Of a stretch of DNA of 8,827 bases, positions 1 to 5,453 are shown piece after piece (position 1 is the first letter of the stretch; each line of letters opens with the position of its first letter). Under the pieces are notes generated by a model. The model searched no databases. It worked only from the letters and a program-made list of their open reading frames with translations, and was not told where the DNA came from. The position numbers and the translations under genes are program-made. The DNA comes from an uncultured Coriobacteriaceae bacterium (GTDB lineage: Bacteria > Actinomycetota > Coriobacteriia > Coriobacteriales > Atopobiaceae). The stretch is from positions 1 to 8,827 of the forward strand of contig CACXZL010000050.1 in assembly GCA_902772085.1 (NCBI GenBank). Direction: 5' to 3'.

Positions 1-103
1 TGATGGTGTTTGCGCGTCCATCCCTCCCTTCGAATGACTCGAGTATCTTTTCCTGCGACTCTGGCTCCCAATAGATTCTCAGGTGCCTTTTCGCTTGGGT
101 CAC
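1..103 (-). CDS. Hypothetical protein, N-terminal part, cut by the window edge
   Basis: An open frame of 34 codons runs from a GTG start at 103 to the left edge without a stop. The start overlaps the stop of the upstream minus-strand gene as GTGA, an arrangement typical of translational coupling. I see no strong ribosome site of its own, which fits coupling. The peptide begins VTQAKRHLRIYWEPESQEKI and is charged and soluble-looking. I do not recognise the family. The alternative is that this frame is the tail of the upstream gene after a frameshift, because the same frame reads on upstream of the GTG for several codons before a stop. Confidence 0.45.
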   Translation of the reverse strand, partial: MTQAKRHLRIYWEPESQEKILESFEGRDGRANTI

Positions 104-576
104 GCCGGTATAGTTCCGTAGATGGCGGTCACCCTAGAAGAGACGAAGAGATTTCTCAGGGCGTCTTCCTTCTCCTCGTTGTATGATCCAAAGAACGCGA
201 CTTTCGATACGGTGCTCTCGATTGTATGGGAGTATCCAGATATCCCGTCTATGGTGTAGTTGGAGAGCGTCGACAATATATCGATGGCGTCGTTAACGTA
301 TCCTCGTATGTAGTAGTGCCCATTATGGCAATCGATCGTGCGCCGATTCTTGTGCGTCCAGTAAACAAGCTCGTTGAACTCAGACTGTAGTTTCTCGATA
401 TCGCTAAAGGGCAGGTCTTTCTCTGGTGTGAAGATAAGTCCCTCGCGCTCGGCGTTCGAGAGCTTCGCGACATCAAGAATTGAGGACATATGACGGGTGA
501 GTATGGACATGAGCAATTGATACCCATGGTCTCGTCCGTTCGTCACGTATCTTCCGATATTGAGTATTTGCGCCAT
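100..576 (-). CDS. Hypothetical protein, 158 residues
   Basis: Starting at the ATG at 576 this gives 158 residues and a TGA stop at 100-102. The open frame extends further upstream to 717, but that part is GC-rich, arginine/serine-rich and low-complexity, so I take the ATG at 576 (MAQILNIGRYVTNG) as the start. The ribosome site is weak. The protein looks soluble: a central acidic stretch with a likely helix (SDIEKLQSEFNELVYW), then a segment rich in H, Y and N (CHNGHYYIRGYVNDAIDIL). No family is recognised. Base composition is visibly more AT-rich than most genes in the window, which suggests acquisition from elsewhere. It overlaps the next gene by 4 nt. Confidence 0.55.
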   Translation of the reverse strand: MAQILNIGRYVTNGRDHGYQLLMSILTRHMSSILDVAKLSNAEREGLIFTPEKDLPFSDIEKLQSEFNELVYWTHKNRRTIDCHNGHYYIRGYVNDAIDILSTLSNYTIDGISGYSHTIESTVSKVAFFGSYNEEKEDALRNLFVSSRVTAIYGTIPA

Positions 577-580
577 GCAT

Positions 581-754
581 TTAAGCTCGCACGGACGAAT
601 AGATTCGCTCCAATCTCTCCGCCATCCGGAGCCCGGCGCGGTACGGTTTTCGGACGACGTGATGGGGGGAGCAGATAACGCAGAACGCGAGGTTCGTCCT
701 TCGTCCCGAGCCCGCAAAGGACTTCTTCTCGGGACGCAGGCAGATTGCAGGCAT
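581..754 (-). CDS. Possible small protein, 57 residues, uncertain
   Basis: An ATG at 754 opens a 57-codon frame ending in TAA at 581-583, four bases before the ATG of the next minus-strand gene. The spacing would make it the first gene of that group. The peptide has two cysteines followed by histidines (FCVICSPHHVVRKPYRAG) and a helical end (RMAERLERIYSSVRA). The evidence is thin: the region is GC-rich, the other minus frames are also open here, and there is no clear ribosome site. Apart from this I see no gene between 577 and 913. Confidence 0.2.
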   Translation of the reverse strand: MPAICLRPEKKSFAGSGRRTNLAFCVICSPHHVVRKPYRAGLRMAERLERIYSSVRA

Positions 755-913
755 CGTCAGGGGACTTCTCGGTGAGCTTCAAACAGAGAGGGCTGTCTGA
801 CGCCTCCAGCATCGTCTTTCGGAAAAGACGCGATTCGGGACGCCGCTCGCCCGTCGGACGCGCTACATGCGGGACGGGATGGCAGCCGGTGGGGCTTTGC
901 CGCGTATTCCTGC

Positions 914-940
914 TTGTCGACGGTATGGTTACTCTATAAT
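914..940 (+). promoter_or_regulatory. Promoter of the brnT-brnA operon
   Basis: A perfect -10 hexamer TATAAT lies at 935-940, with a candidate -35 TTGTCG at 914-919 (spacer 15, slightly short). Transcription would begin near 946-948, leaving a leader of about 26 nt before the proposed toxin start at 973, with a GGGAG ribosome site at 959-963. In characterised BrnTA systems the antitoxin represses its own promoter. I infer the same here, but I did not identify an operator. Confidence 0.6.
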
Positions 941-972
941 TATGCCATGCGTATGGTCGGGAGACGAGGCGA

Positions 973-1266
973 ACGAGGTTCGAATGGGACCAGGCTAAGG
1001 CGGCAACCAATGCCGCTAAACATGGGGTCACGTTTGATGAGGCGACAACGGTTTTTGATGACCCGTATGCACGAATGATAGACGACCCGGACCACTCGTT
1101 TGGCGAGGAGCGTTTCATCATCTTGGGACTGAGCATGCGGGCGAGGGAGCTTGTCGTGTCGCATTGCATAAGGGGCGACGGCGGCGAGGCCATACGCATC
1201 ATCTCCGCCAGGAGGGCGACGAGAAGAGAGTCCGCGCAGTATTGGAGGTACGTAAATGCGCAATGA
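973..1266 (+). CDS. brnT: BrnT family type II toxin, apparent ACG start
   Basis: From 973 the frame encodes 97 residues with the full BrnT (DUF497) signature. It has an N-terminal RFEWDQAK, then NAAKHGVTFDEATTVFDDP (about residues 13-31), DHSFGEERF (40-48), and a C-terminal RIISARRATRRESAQYW (75-91). BrnT is a RelE-fold ribonuclease that inhibits translation and is neutralised by BrnA. The oddity is the start. The in-frame stop TAA is at 937-939, and between it and the conserved core there is no ATG, GTG or TTG. The family normally begins right at this RFEW motif, and here the codon is ACG (973), preceded by GGGAG at 959-963. The gene is either started weakly from ACG, silenced by an ATG-to-ACG change, or affected by a sequencing error. 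It overlaps brnA by 11 nt. Confidence 0.85.
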   Translation, partial: TRFEWDQAKAATNAAKHGVTFDEATTVFDDPYARMIDDPDHSFGEERFIILGLSMRARELVVSHCIRGDGGEAIRIISARRATRRESAQYWRYVNAQ

Positions 1267-1459
1267 GTATGACTTCAGCGGTTCTGTCGAGAATCCCTAC
1301 GTCAGGAAACCGCATCGGCAGGTGACGATGAACCTGGACGTGGACGTCATCGACTACTTCAAGGGGCAGGCGGCCGAGACCGGCATCCCGTACCAGCGGC
1401 TCATCAACCTCTACCTTTCGCGGTGCGCGGAGGAGGGGAAGAGGCTCGCGTTCGTCTGA
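1256..1459 (+). CDS. brnA: BrnA family antitoxin (ribbon-helix-helix)
   Basis: This 67-residue protein is a typical BrnA. It has an N-terminal EYDFSGSVENPYV linker that wraps the toxin in known complexes, then a ribbon-helix-helix DNA-binding domain with the strand QVTMNLDVDVIDYFK (about residues 22-36) and the helix GIPYQRLINLYLSRCAEEGK. A strong GGAGG ribosome site at 1244-1248, 7 nt before the ATG, supports the start. It lies inside the toxin's last codons, so the two are co-translated. The protein would bind BrnT and, as a dimer, the operon promoter. The strong site contrasts with the weak toxin start, so the antitoxin should be made in excess. Confidence 0.9.
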   Translation: MRNEYDFSGSVENPYVRKPHRQVTMNLDVDVIDYFKGQAAETGIPYQRLINLYLSRCAEEGKRLAFV

Positions 1460-1774
1460 CGCCTCCGGGGCGGTCCGGCGGGTCTCTGCGCAGCGCGCCG
1501 CGCTCGCGATGGCGACGAGAGGCTGTGCAGATGGTACTGGCGCAACGGATTCGTTCATTGGAGGGGTTCCGGCACTACCTGCCGATTCGGGCTGCGGGGG
1601 AGAGGTTGGATCGCCTCGGAAACAACTACTTCGACCTGGTCGGTGGCGCCGGGTCGGGACACGGATGGCACGGCCGATGCGCCAGGCGTCGGTGCTGGTC
1701 AGGTAAGCGTCTTTATGAGCGTGCTTGACGTGCGGTCCTGCGTGCGGCAAGAGGCGAGCCGTCCGAAGCATCTT
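1460..1774 (+). other. GC-rich interval with no convincing gene
   Basis: About 315 bases after brnA hold open frames on both strands, but they are arginine-rich, lack good ribosome sites and resemble no family I know convincingly. A short plus-strand peptide around 1545-1600 (SFIGGVPALPADSGCG) is loosely reminiscent of DUF1963-type starts but loses any resemblance quickly, so at most it is a remnant. I see no clear terminator for the brnTA operon. Confidence 0.4.
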
Positions 1775-1794
1775 GCGCATTGACAACGATGCGC
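1775..1794. promoter_or_regulatory. Inverted repeat, possible operator
   Basis: GCGCAT at 1775-1780 and ATGCGC at 1789-1794 form perfect 6-bp arms with 8 nt between them. The spacer and the end of the left arm contain the TTGACA -35 hexamer, so a protein bound here would cover the promoter of the RNA/Abi unit. The regulator is unknown; the function is inferred from position only. Confidence 0.4.
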
Positions 1795-1806
1795 GAAGGG
1801 TATAAG
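1780..1806 (+). promoter_or_regulatory. Promoter upstream of the Abi-associated RNA and gene
   Basis: A consensus -35 TTGACA lies at 1780-1785. The -10 is either TATAAG at 1801-1806 (spacer 15) or TAAGGT at 1803-1808 (spacer 17). Transcription would start around 1811-1816, at the 5' edge of the structured segment described next. This leaves almost no unstructured leader, which is what one expects of a small-RNA promoter. Confidence 0.5.
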
Positions 1807-1810
1807 GTAA

Positions 1811-1866
1811 GAGTCGCGAAAGCCCCGGGATGACCGCTGATTCACGTCACCGGGGCTCAATTCTTC
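1811..1866 (+). ncRNA. Candidate structured RNA upstream of the Abi gene (abiF-RNA-like)
   Basis: A stem of 8 bp (1821-1828 with 1850-1857, AGCCCCGG/CCGGGGCT) continues after a 2-nt bulge with TGAC/GTCA (1831-1834 with 1846-1849), closing an 11-nt loop (1835-1845). The 5' flank GAGTCGCG (1811-1818) can pair with CGCTGATTC in that loop (1835-1843) as five pairs including one G-U, a bulged T, then three G-C pairs, which would make a pseudoknot. The stem is followed by CAATTCTTC, a weak T-tract, so it may also act as a leaky terminator. Known background: a structured RNA motif called abiF occurs upstream of Abi_2-type genes and has been proposed as an RNA antitoxin. Assignment to that motif is inference from position, size and shape. 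Both linkers would be only 2 nt, so the full pseudoknot may be strained and only part of it may form. Confidence 0.45.
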
Positions 1867-1884
1867 AAGATGGAGGACCTCGGT

Positions 1885-2595
1885 ATGCATGGTAGGGAGG
1901 TGGGAGCTGAGGAGGCCGCGACTCGGTGGTTGAGTGAGGCCCGTCTGGAGACTTACCTTCAGCCCTGCGGTGGCGATCTGCATCTCGCGATGCGTTTGTA
2001 CGATTGGAACCTCCGGCTTGCCCAGGCCGTCCTGCACGACGTGGCTCTTTTCGAGGTCTCGCTGCGCAATGCCTATGACCAGTGCCTGAGAAATGGATGG
2101 GGAGAGGAGTGGTTCTCCGACGATTCGGGCCCGGTGCGCCGACCCATCATGAGGACGAACAGACGTGGTTACTCCCGGGACCAGAATCGCTTCAACAGGA
2201 GGGCCATAGACTCCTTGGCATCTGTAGGCAGGTCCCATGACTGGGTCGTGTCAAATCTCACCCTCGGTTTCTGGACCCACATGACCGACAGGTCACACGA
2301 GCGGGACCTGTGGATACCGTACCTGCATAGAGCTTGGCTGGCAGGTACGGACCGCGCCGCAGCCGCGAGGGGCGTTGGTGCGGTCAACGCGGTCCGCAAC
2401 CGCGCCATGCACCACGAGCGCCTGTTCAACCCTTCAAACGGTGGCATCTCCGTGAATGCCGCCGCCGCGTGCATGGAGGAAGCGTTCGAGCATCTCGTGC
2501 CGGCGGAGTTCAGGGATGAGTTTCCCGACCTGAGGCCGTGCGAGACGCTCGCGTTCATCGAAGATGTCCCTGCGCCGGCGGATGTCCTCCTGTAG
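1885..2595 (+). CDS. Abi-like (Abi_2/AbiD-AbiF type) HEPN abortive infection protein
   Basis: With the ATG at 1885 the product has 236 residues. I prefer this start to the ATG at 1870, because GGAGG at 1872-1876 sits 8 nt before it, whereas 1870 has only the RNA hairpin upstream. The N-terminal part has the Abi-like layout: SEARLETYL, then LYDWNLRLAQAVLHDVALFE and VSLRNAYD. The middle has LTLGFWTHM, and the C-terminal third carries RNRAMHHER. The last holds the HEPN ribonuclease motif RX4H (R171 and H176 in this numbering, with a second His next to it). Such proteins are phage-defence or toxin-like RNases that arrest the cell. Family membership is assigned from these motifs by eye; the exact subfamily is uncertain. 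Control by the upstream RNA is an inference from the neighbouring position. Confidence 0.75.
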   Translation: MHGREVGAEEAATRWLSEARLETYLQPCGGDLHLAMRLYDWNLRLAQAVLHDVALFEVSLRNAYDQCLRNGWGEEWFSDDSGPVRRPIMRTNRRGYSRDQNRFNRRAIDSLASVGRSHDWVVSNLTLGFWTHMTDRSHERDLWIPYLHRAWLAGTDRAAAARGVGAVNAVRNRAMHHERLFNPSNGGISVNAAAACMEEAFEHLVPAEFRDEFPDLRPCETLAFIEDVPAPADVLL

Positions 2596-2784
2596 GCATG
2601 CCGGGGTCCGGATCGACGCCACGGCTTCAGGCACTATGCGCCGGGAAACGGCAAAAGAGTCGAGATGGCGCCAAAGGAGATTGCCTCTTTCGAAATGCCA
2701 ACTGTTTCCGCGTGTCTGTCGGATGTTTGGCTTCACGGGGCGTTTCCATTGGGGCTTCTGAAATCGTGGAGGGGAGAGGTGTCC

Positions 2785-2961
2785 ATGGACGGCAAGGTGG
2801 TTCTCGTAATTCTGGCTGTTATCGGCGTAATGGCGATATGCGCTCAGCTCTTCAGGGGCTTCTGGTTTGCGCTTATCGGCGGGGGCCCGCTATTCCTCGG
2901 GATAGTGGTGATCTGCATCTTCCTGCTCGGCGTGTTCGTCGGCTCGTCGATGAAGAGGTAG
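2785..2961 (+). CDS. Small two-helix membrane protein, 58 residues
   Basis: The ATG at 2785 is preceded by a purine-rich ribosome site, GGAGGGGAGAGG at 2768-2779, so I choose it over an ATG at 2665 in the same frame that has no such site. The protein has a short MDGK start, one hydrophobic segment at about residues 5-20 (VVLVILAVIGVMAICA), a short loop containing RGFWF, a second hydrophobic segment at about 29-52 (LIGGGPLFLGIVVICIFLLG) and a basic MKR end. It has no recognised family. It lies 189 nt after the Abi gene on the same strand; whether the two are linked is unknown. Confidence 0.6.
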   Translation: MDGKVVLVILAVIGVMAICAQLFRGFWFALIGGGPLFLGIVVICIFLLGVFVGSSMKR

Positions 2962-3091
2962 CCGACGGTGGTGGGCAAGAGCTGGCGCACGTCTTATCTC
3001 AACCACCTGGCGAGGCTCGTCACGGGCGAGGAATCCAGCGTCTTCGAGATGGCGCGGCACCAGGCCCGGGGTGCGGGACACATGCAAACAA

Positions 3092-3158
3092 CGGTTCACG
3101 GATGGAGCCGTCCCCGCGGCCAACTGGCCTCCTACCACTTTTTATATAACCGTGAACC
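3092..3158 (+). repeat. 67-nt palindromic repeat unit, left copy
   Basis: The unit is bounded by 9-bp inverted ends GGTTCACGG (3093-3101) and CCGTGAACC (3150-3158), with the near-palindrome GGCCAACTGGCC in the middle (3118-3129). Aligned without gaps to the reverse complement of the right copy, I count 44 of 67 matching positions, concentrated in the ends and the centre. This pattern suggests that structure rather than sequence is kept. It resembles a miniature or REP-type element. Confidence 0.6.
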
Positions 3159-3177
3159 GCTCTGTATTTTACCAAGT

Positions 3178-3244
3178 GGTTCACGGTCGCGTATGCGACG
3201 GCAAAAGGCCAGTTGGCCGCCGCGGGCGGCCAAACCGTGCACCG
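3178..3244 (-). repeat. 67-nt palindromic repeat unit, right copy, inverted
   Basis: This copy lies head-to-head with the left one, 19 nt away, and has the same length. Its ends are GGTTCACGG (3178-3186) and CCGTGCACC (3235-3243, one mismatch), and its centre is GGCCAGTTGGCC (3207-3218). The two copies together can fold into one long nested hairpin: 3148-3158 with 3178-3187, 3120-3129 with 3207-3216, and 3092-3101 with 3235-3244. Confidence 0.6.
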
Positions 3245-3269
3245 ATAATTCGCCGTCTCGACGGCGAGA

Positions 3270-3487
3270 ACTGAGGGCCGCCGCCGCGATCGTCCGGCAA
3301 AGTGTCCCACAGAGGGTCGCGGTGGCAGCCTGGCCATTTGTGAAACGCCCCGCTATTCAGCACCTTGTTGGTGGACTCAATAGGAAACCGCGCCTTGACC
3401 ACCTTGGTCAAAAACTCGAACCCCGAGATTACCTGTTTGTTGGAAAAGTTGGTGTAAAGGTACGTTTTAGCTGTGCCGCTCGTCGAA
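3270..3487 (-). pseudogene. Decayed coding fragment of unknown family
   Basis: Read on the minus strand, this stretch gives a peptide that looks coding, with pieces such as TYLYTNFSNKQVISGFEFLT and KARFPIESTNKVLNSG, GC-rich third positions and codon choice like the intact genes around it. It has no start with a ribosome site, and after about 65 residues it runs into GGG/arginine-rich sequence and then the repeat unit. I read it as the remnant of a gene interrupted or truncated next to the repeats. I do not recognise the family. The opposite strand is also open here, so the strand choice is not certain. Confidence 0.3.
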
Positions 3488-3681
3488 CGCCTCGGGGCGG
3501 CGAGTTGTTACTTGCCGCCTCTGCGATGGGCGATCGCCTTCGAGGGGAGCGCCGTGCGGTCCGAAATATCCGAAACAGTCCGCGTCTGCGAGCACGCGGG
3601 CGCTTCTGGAAAAATGGAAGTCCCAAGAAGGGCGGCCACAAGGGCGCTTACCGCTTCTCCGCAACGTTAGCAACGATAAGC

Positions 3682-3687
3682 TATAAT
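3682..3687 (+). promoter_or_regulatory. -10 element for the condensation-like gene
   Basis: TATAAT at 3682-3687 matches the -10 consensus and lies 40 bases before the ATG at 3728. I see no good -35 at the right distance, so the promoter may need an activator. The downstream genes at 5133 and 5454 have ribosome sites but no obvious promoter, so they were probably transcribed from here. Confidence 0.5.
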
Positions 3688-3727
3688 GCCCGGGACATAA
3701 CGACGGACCTAACAGAAAGGGGTCGCC

Positions 3728-5032
3728 ATGGCAACTCAGCCGGCATTCGAGCTTAAGGAACAGAACATCAGCGGCGCATCGCATTTCTTTCGTGATGCGC
3801 CCTCATGCGCCTACGTGGTGGAGGTAGCCATCACGTCTCCCGTAAACGGCGAGATTTTGCAGGAGGCCGCAAACGACGTGCTCGAGCGCATGCCCTACAT
3901 TGCGGACGCGTTGGTGGAGCGGGAGGGCGACTTCTTCTACGCCACAAACCCACTGCCCTTTGAGGTTACCGAGGGGCCGCTGCGCCGTGTGGGCGGTCCC
4001 GAGACCAACTGGCACTGCGTAGACGTTACCTACCAAGACAACGTCATGTCCTTCTCCATGTATCACGCCCTGTGCGACGGCCTGGGCCTCAACCTGTTCA
4101 TCGAGGCGGTGCTCAACCGCTACTTTAGTCGCAGGGACGGCGTGGACTATCCGGCGGACGGCCTGCGCGTTCCGGGTGCGCCCGTGCTGGAGGGGGAGGA
4201 GACCGACCCGTTCTCGCGCCAATACGAGCTGCCCGAAGACTTCGACCTCAGCATTTTTGGCGAGAAGTTCTACCACCTGCCCGAGGTTGACGAGGGTCCC
4301 ATAAACGAGATGCGCGGCGTCAACTTCCGCGTGAGCGAGGCGGAGTTCATGGAGCTCGTGCGGTCGTGCAAGAGCTCTCCCGTCGCGACGCTGCAGGTGC
4401 TGCTGGCCGACACCGTGCTCGCGGTTCATCCAGACGTCGAGCAGATCCTTGGCGCGCTCGTGCCCGCCTCCAACCGCAAGGCGCTCGAGGTGCCCAACAC
4501 CTTTAAAAACAGCTTTGGTGCGCTGCGCCTGCCATACCGCCACGCCGAGATGTCCGGCCTGGACTTTGCCGCGCGCTGCCAGCTATCCCGCCAAATCCTG
4601 CGCGAGGCCAACAACCCCAACACTGCGCGCTTTATTGCCAACCGCATGGGCGGCGCCGTATTGCAGGTTAGCCAGGTGATGCACAGCTTCCAAGAGAAGC
4701 TCCAGGTGCTCAACTTTACCAAGACGGCCAACAACGACACCTACATGATCGACTACGTGGGCAGTCTGCGCTCGGTGGGGTTCGAGGACCAGATCGTCTC
4801 GGTGCACTACAAGGCGACCAATCTCAGCGACAACTTCCGCACCCTGACGCTGTACCTCACGGCAACCGCGGGATTCTTTGACATCGAGGTTGTGCGCGCC
4901 TTCGAGAGCGACGTATATGTGGGCTCATTTGCCGAGCAGCTCAAGGCGCAGGGCATTGCCTTTAAACAGGGCGACGAGGAGGCCTACACGACTCCCGTAA
5001 ACGGTCTGATTACCGGTCTTGGGTTGCAGTAG
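3728..5032 (+). CDS. Condensation-domain-like acyltransferase
   Basis: This intact 434-residue protein starts at an ATG with AAAGGGG at 3716-3722. It carries YHALCDG, the HxxxDG active-site motif of the CoA-dependent acyltransferase/condensation superfamily (H113, D117, G118), at the expected distance from the N-terminus. The length fits a single two-lobed domain of this superfamily (NRPS condensation, alcohol acetyltransferase, wax ester synthase relatives). I see no signal peptide or membrane segment, so it should be cytosolic. The donor and acceptor are unknown. The next genes are a truncated relative and a broken acyl-activating enzyme, so the operon probably once activated an acyl chain and transferred it to an alcohol, amine or carrier. 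With the ligase broken, its present role is uncertain. Confidence 0.75.
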   Translation: MATQPAFELKEQNISGASHFFRDAPSCAYVVEVAITSPVNGEILQEAANDVLERMPYIADALVEREGDFFYATNPLPFEVTEGPLRRVGGPETNWHCVDVTYQDNVMSFSMYHALCDGLGLNLFIEAVLNRYFSRRDGVDYPADGLRVPGAPVLEGEETDPFSRQYELPEDFDLSIFGEKFYHLPEVDEGPINEMRGVNFRVSEAEFMELVRSCKSSPVATLQVLLADTVLAVHPDVEQILGALVPASNRKALEVPNTFKNSFGALRLPYRHAEMSGLDFAARCQLSRQILREANNPNTARFIANRMGGAVLQVSQVMHSFQEKLQVLNFTKTANNDTYMIDYVGSLRSVGFEDQIVSVHYKATNLSDNFRTLTLYLTATAGFFDIEVVRAFESDVYVGSFAEQLKAQGIAFKQGDEEAYTTPVNGLITGLGLQ

Positions 5033-5132
5033 CATCCAAGAGGGTGGCCGCGATGGACTCTGAGCGCCCAACGGAAACGATGGCTTGCGTTCTCGTCGCC
5101 CTCAGTAACATTTGTCTTAAGAAGGTTAGAAC

Positions 5133-5369
5133 ATGGATGTGCAAACAAACAAGCAACCAGATTTCGAGATCAAGGAAAGGCTTTGGTCGGGGAATAGCAC
5201 CTTGTATACCGACGAGCCAATCCGCTCGTTCGTGGTCGAGGTGGAGCTGACGTCAAACGTAGACGGCGGCATTCTCCAGGAAGCCGTAGATGACGTGCTT
5301 GCGCGCGCCCCCTACTTCGCCGATGCCCTTGTCGAGCGTGACGGGACCTTCTACTACGCGAAGTGTTGA
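5133..5369 (+). pseudogene. Truncated paralogue of the condensation-like acyltransferase
   Basis: The ATG at 5133 has a good ribosome site (AAGAAGG at 5119-5125), but the frame stops after 78 residues. It aligns with the first residues of the upstream gene: VVEVELTSNVDGGILQEAVD against VVEVAITSPVNGEILQEAAN, and PYFADALVERDGTFYYA against PYIADALVEREGDFFYA. By my count about 30 of 45 positions match over this part. Just after YYA the similarity ends and a TGA follows two codons later. The HxxxDG motif and everything after it are absent, so the product cannot be active. A deletion of about 1 kb is the simplest explanation, because the next gene begins only 84 nt later. Confidence 0.75.
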
Positions 5370-5453
5370 AGAATGCAATACGAACGAAAACTGCAAACGA
5401 CAGGGTATGTGGCCTAGCTTTAGCGGCCTGCCCTTGAAGGACAGGAACACCTT

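Larger units (their letters stand above)
2962..3681. other. Long interval without an intact gene
   Basis: About 720 bases between the small membrane protein and the next promoter. A plus-strand frame stays open almost throughout (2968-3756), but it has no ribosome site, runs through the palindromic repeats and overlaps the next gene's start, so I do not accept it. The interval holds the repeat pair at 3092-3244, a minus-strand coding remnant near 3270-3487, and a hairpin at 3496-3519 (GGCGGCGAG/CTTGCCGCC, six-base loop) with no T-tract. Confidence 0.5.

Noticed and set aside
543..1202. 219-codon minus-strand frame across the brnT region
   Set aside because: It lies antisense to the conserved BrnT core and has no ribosome site or family resemblance.
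1545..1600. Short peptide resembling the start of DUF1963-type proteins (SFIGGVPALPADSGCG)
   Set aside because: Resemblance covers only about 12 residues and the frame then loses it. Too weak to call even a pseudogene.
1199..1786. 195-codon minus-strand frame opposite brnA
   Set aside because: Antisense to brnA, proline/arginine-rich, low complexity, no ribosome site.
3092..3244. Possible CRISPR array from the repeated GGTTCACGG motifs
   Set aside because: The copies alternate in orientation and the intervening segments are related to each other, not unique spacers. No cas gene is present.
3250..3267. Hairpin TCGCCGT-CTCG-ACGGCGA as a terminator
   Set aside because: No T-tract on either strand and no intact gene ending there.
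2968..3756. A 262-codon plus-strand open frame starting with GTG
   Set aside because: No ribosome site, runs straight through the palindromic repeats, arginine-rich, and overlaps the well-supported gene at 3728. GC-rich DNA gives such long frames by chance.
3803..4543. Long minus-strand frame inside the acyltransferase gene
   Set aside because: It is antisense to a clearly coding gene with an HxxxDG motif and good codon use; the antisense peptide is rich in V, H and R as expected for a mirror frame.
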